A stretch of 64,000 bases of DNA, taken from the NCBI RefSeq assembly GCF_003994255.1, contig NZ_ML133861.1:1-64000 (forward strand). The letters are read 5' to 3'. This stretch comes from Brachybacterium paraconglomeratum (GTDB taxonomy: Bacteria > Actinomycetota > Actinomycetes > Actinomycetales > Dermabacteraceae). Of the stretch, positions 1-7,619 are shown in pieces. The notes beneath the pieces are model-generated. The model ran no database searches and was not told the DNA's origin. It was given only the letters and a program-made list of their open reading frames with translations. The position numbers and the translations under genes are program-made. The stretch's first letter is position 1. Each line of letters starts with the position of its first letter.

Positions 1-128
1 TCAGCGGTCAACGCGTGTCTCTCGACCGGGCGGCAACACCCCCCCGGACCATTGATGGCAGGGCAACATAGCCATACCCGGCCGAGCGACCAGACCCCGT
101 CCATCGGGGTGCTCACAAGGTAACGGGC
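1..128. other. left edge, no recognisable gene
   Basis: I see no credible coding sequence here. Homology to the downstream transposase begins abruptly near base 129, so this stretch is probably the sequence against which the IS256-family copy was truncated. The short open frames here have no recognisable content. Confidence 0.5.
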
Positions 129-683
129 TTGCAGCGGTGCCGCAGGCACTACGCCGCGAACCTCGTGGCCGTGGCGCCGAAGAGCATGTGGTCGGCGGTG
201 AAAGCGATGCTGCACGGCGTCTATGACCAGCCCGACGCCGCAATGGTGAACGCCCAGTTCGACCGACTGCTGGACTATGTCAGCGAGAAGCTTTCGGCCG
301 TGGCAGAGCGCCTCGACGCGGCCCGCGCGGACCTCCTCGCGTTCACAGTGTTCCCCAAGGACGTGTGGGGCCAGATCTGGTCGAACAACCCCACCGAACG
401 GCTGAACAAGGAGATCCGCCGCCGCACGGACTCTGTCGGCATCTTCCCCACCCGCGAGGCGATCGTCCGTCTTGTCGGCGCGGTCCTGGCCGAACAGGCC
501 GACGAGTGGGCCGAAGGACCCCGCTATCTCGGCCTCGACGTTCTCACTCGCTGCCGCCTCACTCTCGTCCCTGACACCAGCACCGAGGAGGTCACCACTA
601 ACCCCCTGCCCGCACTGACCGCCTGCCCTCTCAGCAAAGGATCGCTACACCACTTCCAGGGACTTGACCCGGCGGGTCCATAG
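129..683 (+). pseudogene. IS256-family transposase, C-terminal remnant
   Basis: This frame matches only the last third or so of an IS256-family (mutator-type) transposase. It opens at [11 protein letters not shown], which corresponds to an internal motif (WQRCRVHFARN) of the complete copy at 15823-17091, and it contains the family signature [17 protein letters not shown] carrying the catalytic glutamate. The two upstream catalytic aspartates are missing, so it cannot be active. Its sequence differs clearly from the intact copy, so it is another family member and not a duplicate. The frame reads into the element end: bases near 660-671 read GGGACTTGACC, the same as at the end of the intact copy. 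The TTG at 129 is only the first in-frame start-like codon. The remnant marks the left border of the metal-resistance island. Confidence 0.85.
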
Positions 684-913
684 TTGCACGGAGTTGGACG
701 CGCTCGTCCGCGCTGAGGACACCAGGTGTGCGCTGGTCGGCACCGCCACCTTCATCAGGGCAAGAGCCCATTGGCTGCGCCTTCGCTGGATCGAACGCCG
801 CGCCGCGATCGCCGGAGGCGTCTTCGCTGCATGCTTCCCGTTGCGTTGCCCGCGCCATGAACAGCCGCGATGGAGGCGCTGGACTTCCGCGTCTTCACCA
901 CCCGCAGAACCAC
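684..913. other. intergenic, nothing recognised
   Basis: Between the IS256 remnant and the terminator of the NlpC/P60 gene I find no open frame with a plausible start and recognisable family content. Several short overlapping frames exist on both strands, as expected for GC-rich DNA. It may be degraded mobile-element sequence. Confidence 0.4.
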
Positions 914-956
914 GAGCGACGTGCAGCCCGTCGTCGAAGGGGACTGCACGTCGCTC
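914..956 (-). terminator. hairpin downstream of the NlpC/P60 gene
   Basis: A perfect 13-bp inverted repeat (arms GAGCGACGTGCAG and CTGCACGTCGCTC) with a 17-base loop lies 14 bases past the stop codon of the minus-strand NlpC/P60 gene. There is no strong T-run, as is common in actinobacteria. Position and stem strength suggest transcription termination. Confidence 0.6.
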
Positions 957-969
957 AGCGCTGTTGGGG

Positions 970-1797
970 TCAGCGGAAGGTGATGAAGGTGGGGTTGCCC
1001 CAGATCGTGCGCTCGGTGACGGCGCCGGGGGATCGACCCGCATCGACGACCTTGTCGCCGCCTGCGTAGATTCCCATGTGGCCGGGCCACACGACGATGT
1101 CGCCTGGCTGGGCCTCGGACTTGGAGATCTGGGTCGCCGCGGCGACCTGCTGGCCGGAGGTGCGGGGGAGGTCGATGCCGACCTGCTTGTAGGCGTACTG
1201 GGTCAGGCCGGAGCAGTCGAAGCTCACGCCCGGCTTGCTCGAGCCCCAGGAGTAGGAGGCGCCGATCTGGGTGCGCGCGGCGTCGACGATCGCCTCACCA
1301 CTGCTGGAGGACGAGGATGCGCCCTGGGTCGGGACGGAGGTGCCTGCGCCGCCGACGGACGCGCCGCCATTGAGTGAGCCGCGGGTTTCGGGGCCTACGA
1401 CGCCGTCGACCTGGAGGCCGTTGTCTCGCTGGTAGTCCTTCACCGCGCCGTGGGTGAGCTTCCCGAACTTGCCGTCCACAGCAAGCGAGGCGCCCTCCTT
1501 GTTCAGCGCGGACTGGAGCTTCTCGACCGAAGATCCCTGGGAGCCCCAGCGGAGCTTCTTCGAGGAATGGAGCGCCTTGGCCGGGGTCGGGGCGGCGGGC
1601 GCAGCAGCCGGCGAGGCCACGGCGGGGGTGGACGCGGGGACAGCAGGGGCTGCCTGGGCGGTGCCGCCAGCGAAGGCGGAGCCGAGCAGCACGGTGCCGA
1701 GGACGGCCGCGCCTCCGGTGCCACGCAGGGCGCGTCCGCTGTGGCGGAGGGGGGTGATTGCGCGGCCAGGCGCGCGGTGGGAATTGCTCGTGGCCAT
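970..1797 (-). CDS. secreted NlpC/P60 endopeptidase with peptidoglycan-binding domain
   Basis: Predicted 275-residue exported cell-wall hydrolase. The N-terminus is arginine-rich, followed by a hydrophobic signal segment and an AQAAPA-type cleavage region, then an Ala/Pro linker. Next is a PG_binding_1-like domain (WGSQGSSVEKLQSALN ... VDGKFGKLT ... VDGVVGPET), a Ser/Gly-rich linker, and a C-terminal NlpC/P60 domain with the catalytic cysteine in FDCSGLTQYAY and the histidine in PGHMGIYAG. NlpC/P60 enzymes usually cut D-iGlu-diaminopimelate bonds in stem peptides. I chose ATG at 1797 because ACGGAGAA precedes it. The frame stays open for 88 more codons upstream, but those residues look non-coding and would bury the signal peptide. 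It is transcribed in the same direction as the thiol/metal operon but is separated from it by about 336 bases. Confidence 0.9.
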   Translation of the reverse strand: MATSNSHRAPGRAITPLRHSGRALRGTGGAAVLGTVLLGSAFAGGTAQAAPAVPASTPAVASPAAAPAAPTPAKALHSSKKLRWGSQGSSVEKLQSALNKEGASLAVDGKFGKLTHGAVKDYQRDNGLQVDGVVGPETRGSLNGGASVGGAGTSVPTQGASSSSSSGEAIVDAARTQIGASYSWGSSKPGVSFDCSGLTQYAYKQVGIDLPRTSGQQVAAATQISKSEAQPGDIVVWPGHMGIYAGGDKVVDAGRSPGAVTERTIWGNPTFITFR

Positions 1798-2133
1798 GAA
1801 TGTTCTCCGTGATGATCCCCGAAATGTTCGGGGAGATTCGGGCATTGGGTCGCGGCAACGCAAAAGCAGTGCAAGTATCGGGAAGAAACTCTCGTACCTC
1901 GTAACCGGTAAGACCAACATACCGACGGGCGCGGGCTTGGGGAACACTCGAGGGAGACCTTGGCTGATGACTTCACCAGTTCTTGAACCGAGGACGCATC
2001 GGCCCGAGTCTCCATACGTTCTCTTTACTTGAGTCCGGCGTCTCGGTGGTGTGTGTGTCACGTCGGTCGTCCGACGCCCGGGCTCTGTACTGCGAAACGT
2101 TCTCGGCAGGTGGCGCCAAAGGCTCCGCGGGGT
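1798..2133 (-). promoter_or_regulatory. long leader/promoter region of the NlpC/P60 gene
   Basis: This 336-base gap separates ccdA from the NlpC/P60 gene. It holds no convincing gene. Two inverted repeats stand out: CCCCGAA/TTCGGGG (1817-1833) just upstream of the ribosome-binding site, and CGTCGG/CCGACG (2061-2076), which could be a weak terminator for the ccdA operon. Leaders of wall-hydrolase genes in actinobacteria often carry c-di-AMP riboswitches, but I could not match the conserved ydaO core here. Confidence 0.4.
1817..1833 (-). promoter_or_regulatory. stem-loop before the NlpC/P60 ribosome-binding site
   Basis: Seven-base perfect arms, CCCCGAA and TTCGGGG, separated by ATG, lie about 20 bases upstream of the minus-strand start at 1797, with the ACGGAGAA Shine-Dalgarno sequence between hairpin and start. 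It could be an operator or a translational or transcript-stability element. No regulator is identified. Confidence 0.4.
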
Positions 2134-2973
2134 TCACACGGCTGGCTGGAACGTGGCGATGGAGCCTTGCAGGTGATCCATCCAGGTGGCCCACGTCCCG
2201 GTGAGAAGAAGGAGTCCGATGGTGATCAACAGCGCGCCGGAGAGAATCCCGAGGAGTCGTCGGTGTCGCGAAAGGGCCCTGCTCACGCCCATCGCCTTGT
2301 CGAGAAGGAGGGCGCTGATCACGAAGGGGATGCCTAGGCCAAGGGAGTACGCGAGAGCTAGGACGGCACCGCGTGTCGCTCCGGAGCCCTCTGCTCCTGA
2401 GTCGAGGGAGAGGGCGATGATCGCGGCGTACGTGGGGCCGATGCACGGGGTCCAGCTGAGCCCGAAGACGAACCCGAGCAGCGGGGCGCCCAGGAGGCCT
2501 GCGTCGGGCCGTCTCTTCGTGACCCGGATGTTCCCTGAAAACCGAGGCAGGGCACCCATGAAAATGATTCCCATGAAGATGACGATGAGGCCGGCGATGC
2601 GGTTGATCCATTCGGCGTGAGCTTGAAGCAGGTATCCCATCGCCCCGGCGAATCCGCCGAGAGCCATGAAAACTACTGTGAATCCCGCAACAAATAGAGC
2701 GCTGCCTCCCAGCATTCGTCCAGTTCCCGCTCGGTAAGCCTCACCTCGAGCGGTTTTCCGGCCAGTACCTGGATCCTTGCGGGGTGATGCAGATATCCCC
2801 GTGTTCTGGCCCGCGAGCCCGGAGACGTAGCCGAGGTAGCCGGGCACGATCGGCAGCACGCACGGTGAGAGGAACGCGATCAGTCCCGCGATCGCCGCCA
2901 CCGCGACTGCCAGCATGAGAGAGCCCGACAGGGCGATCGACTGGAAGGTCTCAGCGAGTCCGCCCCCGCTCAC
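2134..2973 (-). CDS. ccdA: CcdA/DsbD-family transmembrane thiol reductant transporter
   Basis: 279-residue polytopic membrane protein of the CcdA family, which passes reducing equivalents from cytoplasmic thioredoxin to extracytoplasmic TlpA/ResA-type acceptors. The two redox cysteines expected in paired transmembrane helices are present: C38 in LSPCVLP and C177 in WTPCIGP, each in the usual proline/glycine setting. About six hydrophobic helices are visible, with a polar loop near residues 60-85. The start is GTG at 2973, overlapping the TlpA stop codon by 4 bp (GTGA), which implies translational coupling. No cytochrome c maturation genes (ccsA/resB) are adjacent, so here it most likely serves the TlpA protein encoded just upstream. 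It is the last gene of the six-gene metal/thiol operon. Confidence 0.9.
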   Translation of the reverse strand: MSGGGLAETFQSIALSGSLMLAVAVAAIAGLIAFLSPCVLPIVPGYLGYVSGLAGQNTGISASPRKDPGTGRKTARGEAYRAGTGRMLGGSALFVAGFTVVFMALGGFAGAMGYLLQAHAEWINRIAGLIVIFMGIIFMGALPRFSGNIRVTKRRPDAGLLGAPLLGFVFGLSWTPCIGPTYAAIIALSLDSGAEGSGATRGAVLALAYSLGLGIPFVISALLLDKAMGVSRALSRHRRLLGILSGALLITIGLLLLTGTWATWMDHLQGSIATFQPAV

Positions 2974-3569
2974 TCGGCAGCCTCTTCGAGAACGCCGTCG
3001 AGCATCGCACGCAGGATCGAGGGATCGATCGCTCCGGAGATCCGGCCAGCGACCCGTCCATCGTGATCGAGGACGAGGGTCGTGGGGACGGCATTGGGTG
3101 CGACATGTCCACGAAGCTGGTACAGGATCTCGGACTGCTGATCGGGGATTGAGGGGTAGGTGATGCCGTAGTTCTCCTCGAAGGCCTGGGCGGGCCCCGC
3201 CTCGTCGCGGAGGTTGATGCCGATGAATACGACGCCCTGGTCGGTGTACTCCTCATGGATGGCTTGGAGGTCAGGTGCCTCGACCCGGCACGGTGGGCAG
3301 GAGGCATACCATACGTTCACCACGAGCACGTTGCCGAGGTGCTCGATCGAGTCGAACTCGTCGCCGTCGTAGGTGGTCCCGGAGAACTCCACTGGCTCCG
3401 TACGGTCGGCGGGAGCGATCTCTGTGGTGACACCGTTGCCGGAGACGTATCCGGAGTTCTCGGAGTCGTAGCGGTCGCTGGTGTCCTCGCTGCTGCAGGC
3501 CGTGGCCAGGCCGATGGCTGCAGCGAGCCCTGTGGCATGGAGCAGCTGCCGCCGAGAGCGGGAGCGCAT
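2970..3569 (-). CDS. TlpA/ResA-like thioredoxin lipoprotein
   Basis: 199-residue secreted thiol-disulfide protein. The N-terminus (RSRSRRQLL then a hydrophobic stretch) ends in a lipobox, LATAC, with C25 as the predicted lipidated cysteine. The thioredoxin fold follows with the active site WYASCPPC (C91, C94) and a late cis-proline region (NAVPTTLVLD). TlpA-type proteins with CPPC sites generally reduce extracytoplasmic disulfides or metal-oxidised thiols, receiving electrons from CcdA. The following gene is ccdA, overlapping by 4 bp, which supports a functional pair. The gene lies 49 bases downstream of the VKOR gene in the same operon. Confidence 0.9.
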   Translation of the reverse strand: MRSRSRRQLLHATGLAAAIGLATACSSEDTSDRYDSENSGYVSGNGVTTEIAPADRTEPVEFSGTTYDGDEFDSIEHLGNVLVVNVWYASCPPCRVEAPDLQAIHEEYTDQGVVFIGINLRDEAGPAQAFEENYGITYPSIPDQQSEILYQLRGHVAPNAVPTTLVLDHDGRVAGRISGAIDPSILRAMLDGVLEEAAE

Positions 3570-3618
3570 GGACGTACTCCTTCCGGTCGAGGGGGACGGA
3601 CAGATGAGTGGGGAGGGG

Positions 3619-4266
3619 TCAGAGCACCGTGGACCAGTAGTCCCAGAATCTCATTGCAATGAGAGACAAGATCACGAGGTACCAGGCCACGAGCACCGGG
3701 AGCCGGAACTCGATCAGTAGCGAAACGGTTCGACGCGTGACGGGTGCGGCCCCGCGGGTCCAGCGGCGCAGGTGGTGGAGGGTGGTGAACCAGAACAGGG
3801 GGATCGTCACCGCCCACACGACCATGCAGTAGGGGCATAGCGCCCCGATCTCGTACAGGCTCTGGCCGATCAGCCAATGCACGAACAGCATCGCGAACGT
3901 GACACCGACCTGAATGACCACGCTCATCCAGCGCGCCATGCGGGCACCAGCCAGGAAAGCTGTGCCTAGGGCCAAGACGGCGGAGAATCCGGCGATGCCG
4001 AGGATCGGATTGGGAATGCCGAAGGCCGAGGCCTGAGGGGTGGACATCACTGATCCGCAGGACAGGACCGGGTTGAGGCTGCAGGAGGGGACGTAGGCGG
4101 GGTCCTCGATCAGCGCGATCTTCTCGACCAGCAGCACGACGGCCATCACCAGGCCTGTTCCCCCGGTGATCGTGAACAACAGGCCGAGACCGAGGCGCGG
4201 CCGAGTTTCTGCATCGGTCACGATGTCCCCCCGTGACGCCTCTCCGGCGCCAGACGCGGTCGACAC
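3619..4266 (-). CDS. vitamin K epoxide reductase (VKOR) family membrane oxidase
   Basis: Four-helix VKOR-family protein, the actinobacterial counterpart of DsbB, which reoxidises DsbA using quinone. Counting from GTG at 4266, the two loop cysteines are in VPSCSLNPVLSCG (C62, C70) and the CxxC pair is in ALCPYCMVVW (C144, C147). This is the four-cysteine arrangement expected for VKOR. Hydrophobic helices flank these sites, and a further C-terminal helix follows. The start is uncertain. GTG 4266 lies just after the DsbA stop. GTG 4221 has a stronger GGGGGG Shine-Dalgarno sequence. An ATG at 4317 would overlap DsbA heavily. The neighbouring DsbA-like gene is the natural partner. Confidence 0.88.
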   Translation of the reverse strand: MSTASGAGEASRGDIVTDAETRPRLGLGLLFTITGGTGLVMAVVLLVEKIALIEDPAYVPSCSLNPVLSCGSVMSTPQASAFGIPNPILGIAGFSAVLALGTAFLAGARMARWMSVVIQVGVTFAMLFVHWLIGQSLYEIGALCPYCMVVWAVTIPLFWFTTLHHLRRWTRGAAPVTRRTVSLLIEFRLPVLVAWYLVILSLIAMRFWDYWSTVL

Positions 4267-4270
4267 CGCC

Positions 4271-4921
4271 TCAGCCCTCGAGAGCGGTATCGAGAGGGTT
4301 CGTGAGGTCCTCGACACGGGTGGGCTCCAGCGGCTTCCCGTCGACGAAGAACGTGGGGGTGCCGGTCACGCCGAGAGCCTCGGCGTCCGCGGCGCTCTGT
4401 TCAATGCGCTGGGTCGTGGCGGGGTCGTCGTAGACCTGCTCGAACCGCTCCATGTCCAGCCCGATCTCCTCCGCGTAGGAGAAGAAGAGTTCACGCTGGG
4501 ACGTCTCCTGGTGTCCCCACTCGGTAGCATTGTCGAACAGGGCCTTGTACATCGCCTCGAACTCGCCCTGCTCCTTCGCAGCCTCCGCGGCCTGGGCAGC
4601 CTCGACAGAGTTTCCATGCAGTGGCAGGTACCGCACCACAAAGGTGACACGGTCTCCATACTCGGCGCGGAGCTCCTCGACGGTGGGGTACAGGGAAAGG
4701 CATGCTTCGCACTCGAAATCGAGGTACTCCACGAAGACGACGTCGCTGCTTCCCTCCGAGAGTCGGGGGCTGTCCTCTCGAACGAGCTGAGAGGTCGGTG
4801 CATCCGACGCGTCTTCATCCGCTGTCGTGTCGCGCCCGGTGTCGGGGACGATGAGGAATCCCGCGAGCATCAGCGCCGCGACGGCAAGCAGTCCGATGGT
4901 CAGTTTTGTGCTGCGGCGCAT
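4271..4921 (-). CDS. DsbA-like thiol:disulfide oxidoreductase, membrane-anchored
   Basis: 216-residue protein with an N-terminal hydrophobic segment (residues 7-25, signal or anchor) followed by a DsbA-type thioredoxin domain. The active site is DFECEACLSLYP (C71-E-A-C74), and the conserved cis-proline loop is VTGTPTFFVDG near the C-terminus. Such proteins introduce disulfides into exported proteins and are reoxidised by VKOR in actinobacteria. The VKOR gene is immediately downstream. The start overlaps the end of the P-type ATPase gene by 22 bases, so the two are co-transcribed. There is no lipobox. Confidence 0.9.
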   Translation of the reverse strand: MRRSTKLTIGLLAVAALMLAGFLIVPDTGRDTTADEDASDAPTSQLVREDSPRLSEGSSDVVFVEYLDFECEACLSLYPTVEELRAEYGDRVTFVVRYLPLHGNSVEAAQAAEAAKEQGEFEAMYKALFDNATEWGHQETSQRELFFSYAEEIGLDMERFEQVYDDPATTQRIEQSAADAEALGVTGTPTFFVDGKPLEPTRVEDLTNPLDTALEG

Positions 4922-7038
4922 TCGGCGGCCTCTCGGGTGGGGGGCGTCTCGCGGTTATCCTGCCCGGCGCGGCTGGGTGTCCCCTGCGAGTGCACTCCCT
5001 CGGCCCGCGCGGCGCGCATGCCGTTCGCGATGACGACCACCTCGGCCACCTCGTGCACAAGCACCACGGCAGCGAGTCCCAGCACTCCGAAGAGGGCCAG
5101 CGGGAACAGCACCACGATGATCGCCAGCGCGAGGCCGATGTTCCCCGTCATGATGCGACGTCCCCGACGAGCATGGGCCAAGGCTGCGGGGAGCTGGCGC
5201 AGGTCCGTGCCGGTGAACGCGACGTCGGCCGACTCCACCGCAGCGGCCGTCCCGGTCACTCCCATGGCGATGCCGACGCTTGCTGAAGCGAGCGCGGGAG
5301 CATCATTGATGCCGTCGCCGATCATCGCGGTTGGGCTCTGTGCGGTCAGATGGCGGATATGGGAGGCCTTATCGGTGGGCAGCTGCTCTGCGTGGACCTC
5401 GTCGATCCCGGCTTCTGCGGCGATCGCCCGGGCCGTCAGCTCATTGTCGCCGGTGAGCATCACGGTGCGGATCCCCTGGGCGTGCAGGGCGGCAACGGCC
5501 TCGGCCGCATCAGCGCGCAACTCGTCGCGGATCCCGATCGCGCCGATCACCTGGGAGTCCTCCTCGACCATGACCACGCTCATGCCCTGGGAGGCCATGT
5601 CTCGAGTCTGGTCCCCGAGAGCACCTGGGGTGATCCAGCGAGGACTTCCCGCGCGCACCACGCCTCCCCGGATCGTGCCGGTGATGCCGTGACCGGGAAT
5701 CTCCTGGACGTCGTCGGCCTGCACCGACGAACCGGAAGCGGCAGTGAGGATTGCGGTGGCCAGCGGGTGGGTGCTGACGGACTCAAGTGCCGCGGCGATT
5801 GCGAGAACATCAAGATCGCTGTGCCCCTCGGTGACGGCGACATCCACTACGCACGGCTGGTTGCGGGTGAGGGTGCCTGTCTTGTCCAGGGCCACGGTGC
5901 GGATCGTGCCGAGCTGCTCGAAAGCGGCGCCGGACTTGATGACCACACCGAGCTTGCTGGCAGAGCCGATCGAGGAAATGACGGTCACCGGGACGGCGAT
6001 CGCGAGAGCGCAGGGAGAAGCGGCCACCAGCACCACCAGAGCGCGTTCGACCCAGGTCATCGGATCACCTGTGACGACGCCGACGAGGGCGACGAGCACG
6101 GCGACCACGAGCACCGTGGGAACCAGGGGCCGAGCGATGCGGTCGGCGAGGCGTGCCCGCTCGCCCTTGGCGGCGTGGGCCTGGTCGACCAGGCGCACGA
6201 TCTGGGTGAGGGAGTTGTCGCGTCCGTCTGCCGTGGCCCGTAGCGAGATCGAGCCGGAGCCGTTCACGGAGCCGGCATGAACTTCATCCCCGGGCCCCAC
6301 CTCGACGGGGATGGATTCCCCAGTGATCGCCGAGGTGTCCACCCATGAGCGACCGGTCTCGACAACGCCGTCAGTGGCCACGCGATCGCCGGCACCCAGC
6401 AGGAGCACATCCCCGGCGCTGACCTCTGCGGCGGGAACGGTCCGAGGCCCGTCGGGCCGCCGGACCCGGGCGGTCTCCGGCATCAGGGCGAGCAACGCGC
6501 GGAGACCCTGCTTCGCACGGTCCATCGAACGGTCCTCGAGCGCCTCGGCCAGGGAGAACAGGAACGCGAGAGCCGCCGCCTCACCGACGTGACCGAGCAG
6601 CACAGCCCCGCTTGCAGCGATCGTCATCAGCAGACCCACACCAAGCCGGCCCCGGCCGCGACCCTGCACAAGGCGCCGCAACGTGCCGGGCACGAACGTC
6701 CAGGCCCCGGCAAGGAGGGCCAGGACATGCACGACCAGGGCCGCCAGCTCGAAGTTCGCCCAGTCGATTAGCAGACCGGCGACCCACAGGACCCCGGCAG
6801 TAACGGGAAGCAGAAGGGAGCGGTCGCGCCACCAAGGCGTCGAACGCTCTACCTCAAGCGGCTCGCCGATTGGTGCCGGGGCAGTGCTCCCACAGCACGC
6901 ATCCCCGTCCTCCGCTGGTTGCGACGCCGTTGCGGGGCCGCAGCAGGGTTCCCCATCGGGGGCCGGAGGTGGTGAGAAAGCAAGCGGAGTCCGGGTAGTA
7001 GCAGCGGGACGGGCGGGGCCGCAGCACTCATCGCTCAT
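4900..7038 (-). CDS. heavy-metal P1B-type ATPase (CmtA/CtpG-like)
   Basis: 712-residue metal-exporting P-type ATPase. Core motifs are TGES (239-242), the transmembrane SPC metal site (341-343), the phosphorylated aspartate D385 in DKTGTL, GDGINDAPAL in the hinge, and VLVHEVAE in the last helices. The SPC signature replaces the CPC of copper pumps and is typical of the P1B-4-like Co/Zn/Cd group. There is no HMA domain. The N-terminal tail instead has three Cys-Cys motifs (C5-C6, C32-C33, C48-C49, each followed by glycine) in a Pro/Ala-rich segment, probably soft-metal ligands. It overlaps the CmtR-type regulator upstream by 4 bp and DsbA downstream by 22 bp. By analogy with CmtR-CtpG of Mycobacterium tuberculosis, the likely substrate is Cd(II) and/or Pb(II). 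Substrate is inferred. Confidence 0.9.
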   Translation of the reverse strand: MSDECCGPARPAATTRTPLAFSPPPAPDGEPCCGPATASQPAEDGDACCGSTAPAPIGEPLEVERSTPWWRDRSLLLPVTAGVLWVAGLLIDWANFELAALVVHVLALLAGAWTFVPGTLRRLVQGRGRGRLGVGLLMTIAASGAVLLGHVGEAAALAFLFSLAEALEDRSMDRAKQGLRALLALMPETARVRRPDGPRTVPAAEVSAGDVLLLGAGDRVATDGVVETGRSWVDTSAITGESIPVEVGPGDEVHAGSVNGSGSISLRATADGRDNSLTQIVRLVDQAHAAKGERARLADRIARPLVPTVLVVAVLVALVGVVTGDPMTWVERALVVLVAASPCALAIAVPVTVISSIGSASKLGVVIKSGAAFEQLGTIRTVALDKTGTLTRNQPCVVDVAVTEGHSDLDVLAIAAALESVSTHPLATAILTAASGSSVQADDVQEIPGHGITGTIRGGVVRAGSPRWITPGALGDQTRDMASQGMSVVMVEEDSQVIGAIGIRDELRADAAEAVAALHAQGIRTVMLTGDNELTARAIAAEAGIDEVHAEQLPTDKASHIRHLTAQSPTAMIGDGINDAPALASASVGIAMGVTGTAAAVESADVAFTGTDLRQLPAALAHARRGRRIMTGNIGLALAIIVVLFPLALFGVLGLAAVVLVHEVAEVVVIANGMRAARAEGVHSQGTPSRAGQDNRETPPTREAAECAAAQN

Positions 7039-7412
7039 CTGGCGATCTCCTCAGCGGCGGGGATAGGGGAGTTGCAGCACAGAGGGACGTCACAGTCCGA
7101 GTCGGTGCAAGGGGCGCCGTCGTCGACGGCGAGCACGGTCTCGACCAGCGCGGAAAGCGCCCGGGAGAGGTGCCCATCGGCGATCTCGTAGCGGGTGCGC
7201 CGACCCTCAGGTGTCGCCACCACGATCCCGCATCCACGCAGGCAGGAGAGGTGATTGGAGACGTTCGTGCGGCTCAGCGACAGCTCATCGGCGAGGGCTG
7301 CTGGATAGCTCGGACGATCGAGAAGAGAGAGCAGGATGCGCGATCTCGTGGGGTCGGCCATGGCGCGGCCAAGCCGATTCATCACATCGAGCTGCGTAGC
7401 TATAGTCAGCAT
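7035..7412 (-). CDS. cmtR: CmtR-type ArsR/SmtB metal-sensing repressor
   Basis: 125-residue winged-helix repressor. From ATG at 7412 the ligand residues fall exactly where M. tuberculosis CmtR has them: C57 and C61 in NHLSCLRGCG in the recognition-helix region, and C102 in the C-terminal tail (GAPC). These are the known Cd(II)/Pb(II) ligands. The tail here carries extra cysteines (C107, C112, C113) not in the classical set. The start was chosen by alignment to the CmtR N-terminus (MLT...LGRAMADPTR); longer upstream frames lack homology. It is the first gene of the six-gene operon and overlaps the ATPase start by 4 bp. A leaderless promoter with a palindromic site over the start suggests autorepression relieved by metal. 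Confidence 0.92.
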   Translation of the reverse strand: MLTIATQLDVMNRLGRAMADPTRSRILLSLLDRPSYPAALADELSLSRTNVSNHLSCLRGCGIVVATPEGRRTRYEIADGHLSRALSALVETVLAVDDGAPCTDSDCDVPLCCNSPIPAAEEIAR

Positions 7413-7458
7413 GCGGTGACCATACAGTGTGCAGTGACCAGTCAGCAAGCGATGACCA
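7401..7458 (-). promoter_or_regulatory. cmtR promoter/operator region
   Basis: On the minus strand a -35 TTGCTG (7443-7448) and -10 TATGGT (7419-7424) are 18 bases apart. The -10 ends 6 bases before the ATG, so the transcript should be leaderless. An imperfect 24-bp palindrome (7401-7424), with outer TAT/ATA and inner GTCA/TGAC arms, covers the -10 and start codon. On the plus strand three TGACCA-containing octamers lie at 7415, 7433 and 7451, exactly 18 bases apart. A second compact palindrome, TGAC-CA-GTCA, is at 7435-7444. These are candidate CmtR sites. Confidence 0.6.
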
Positions 7459-7619
7459 GTAGTGGCGACCTCTCTCCCCGCCGCCGCAGTTCTCATGTAG
7501 ATGGCCGTGTTGCTGCAGCCCTCTAGCTTGGCCGGGCGATTCTCAGGATGAGCACGGTACACCGCGGCGGGTTACTCGCATGAATGATCGGATCTGGTGG
7601 AGTGGTCTAGTGCCCTTCC

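Noticed and set aside
1798-2133. c-di-AMP (ydaO-type) riboswitch upstream of the NlpC/P60 gene
   Set aside because: Expected from family context, but I could not align the conserved core elements, so it is not reported as a riboswitch.
2970-2973. Cytochrome c maturation locus (ccdA with resA/resB/ccsA)
   Set aside because: No ccsA or resB follow, and the pair is embedded in a metal-sensor operon with DsbA and VKOR.
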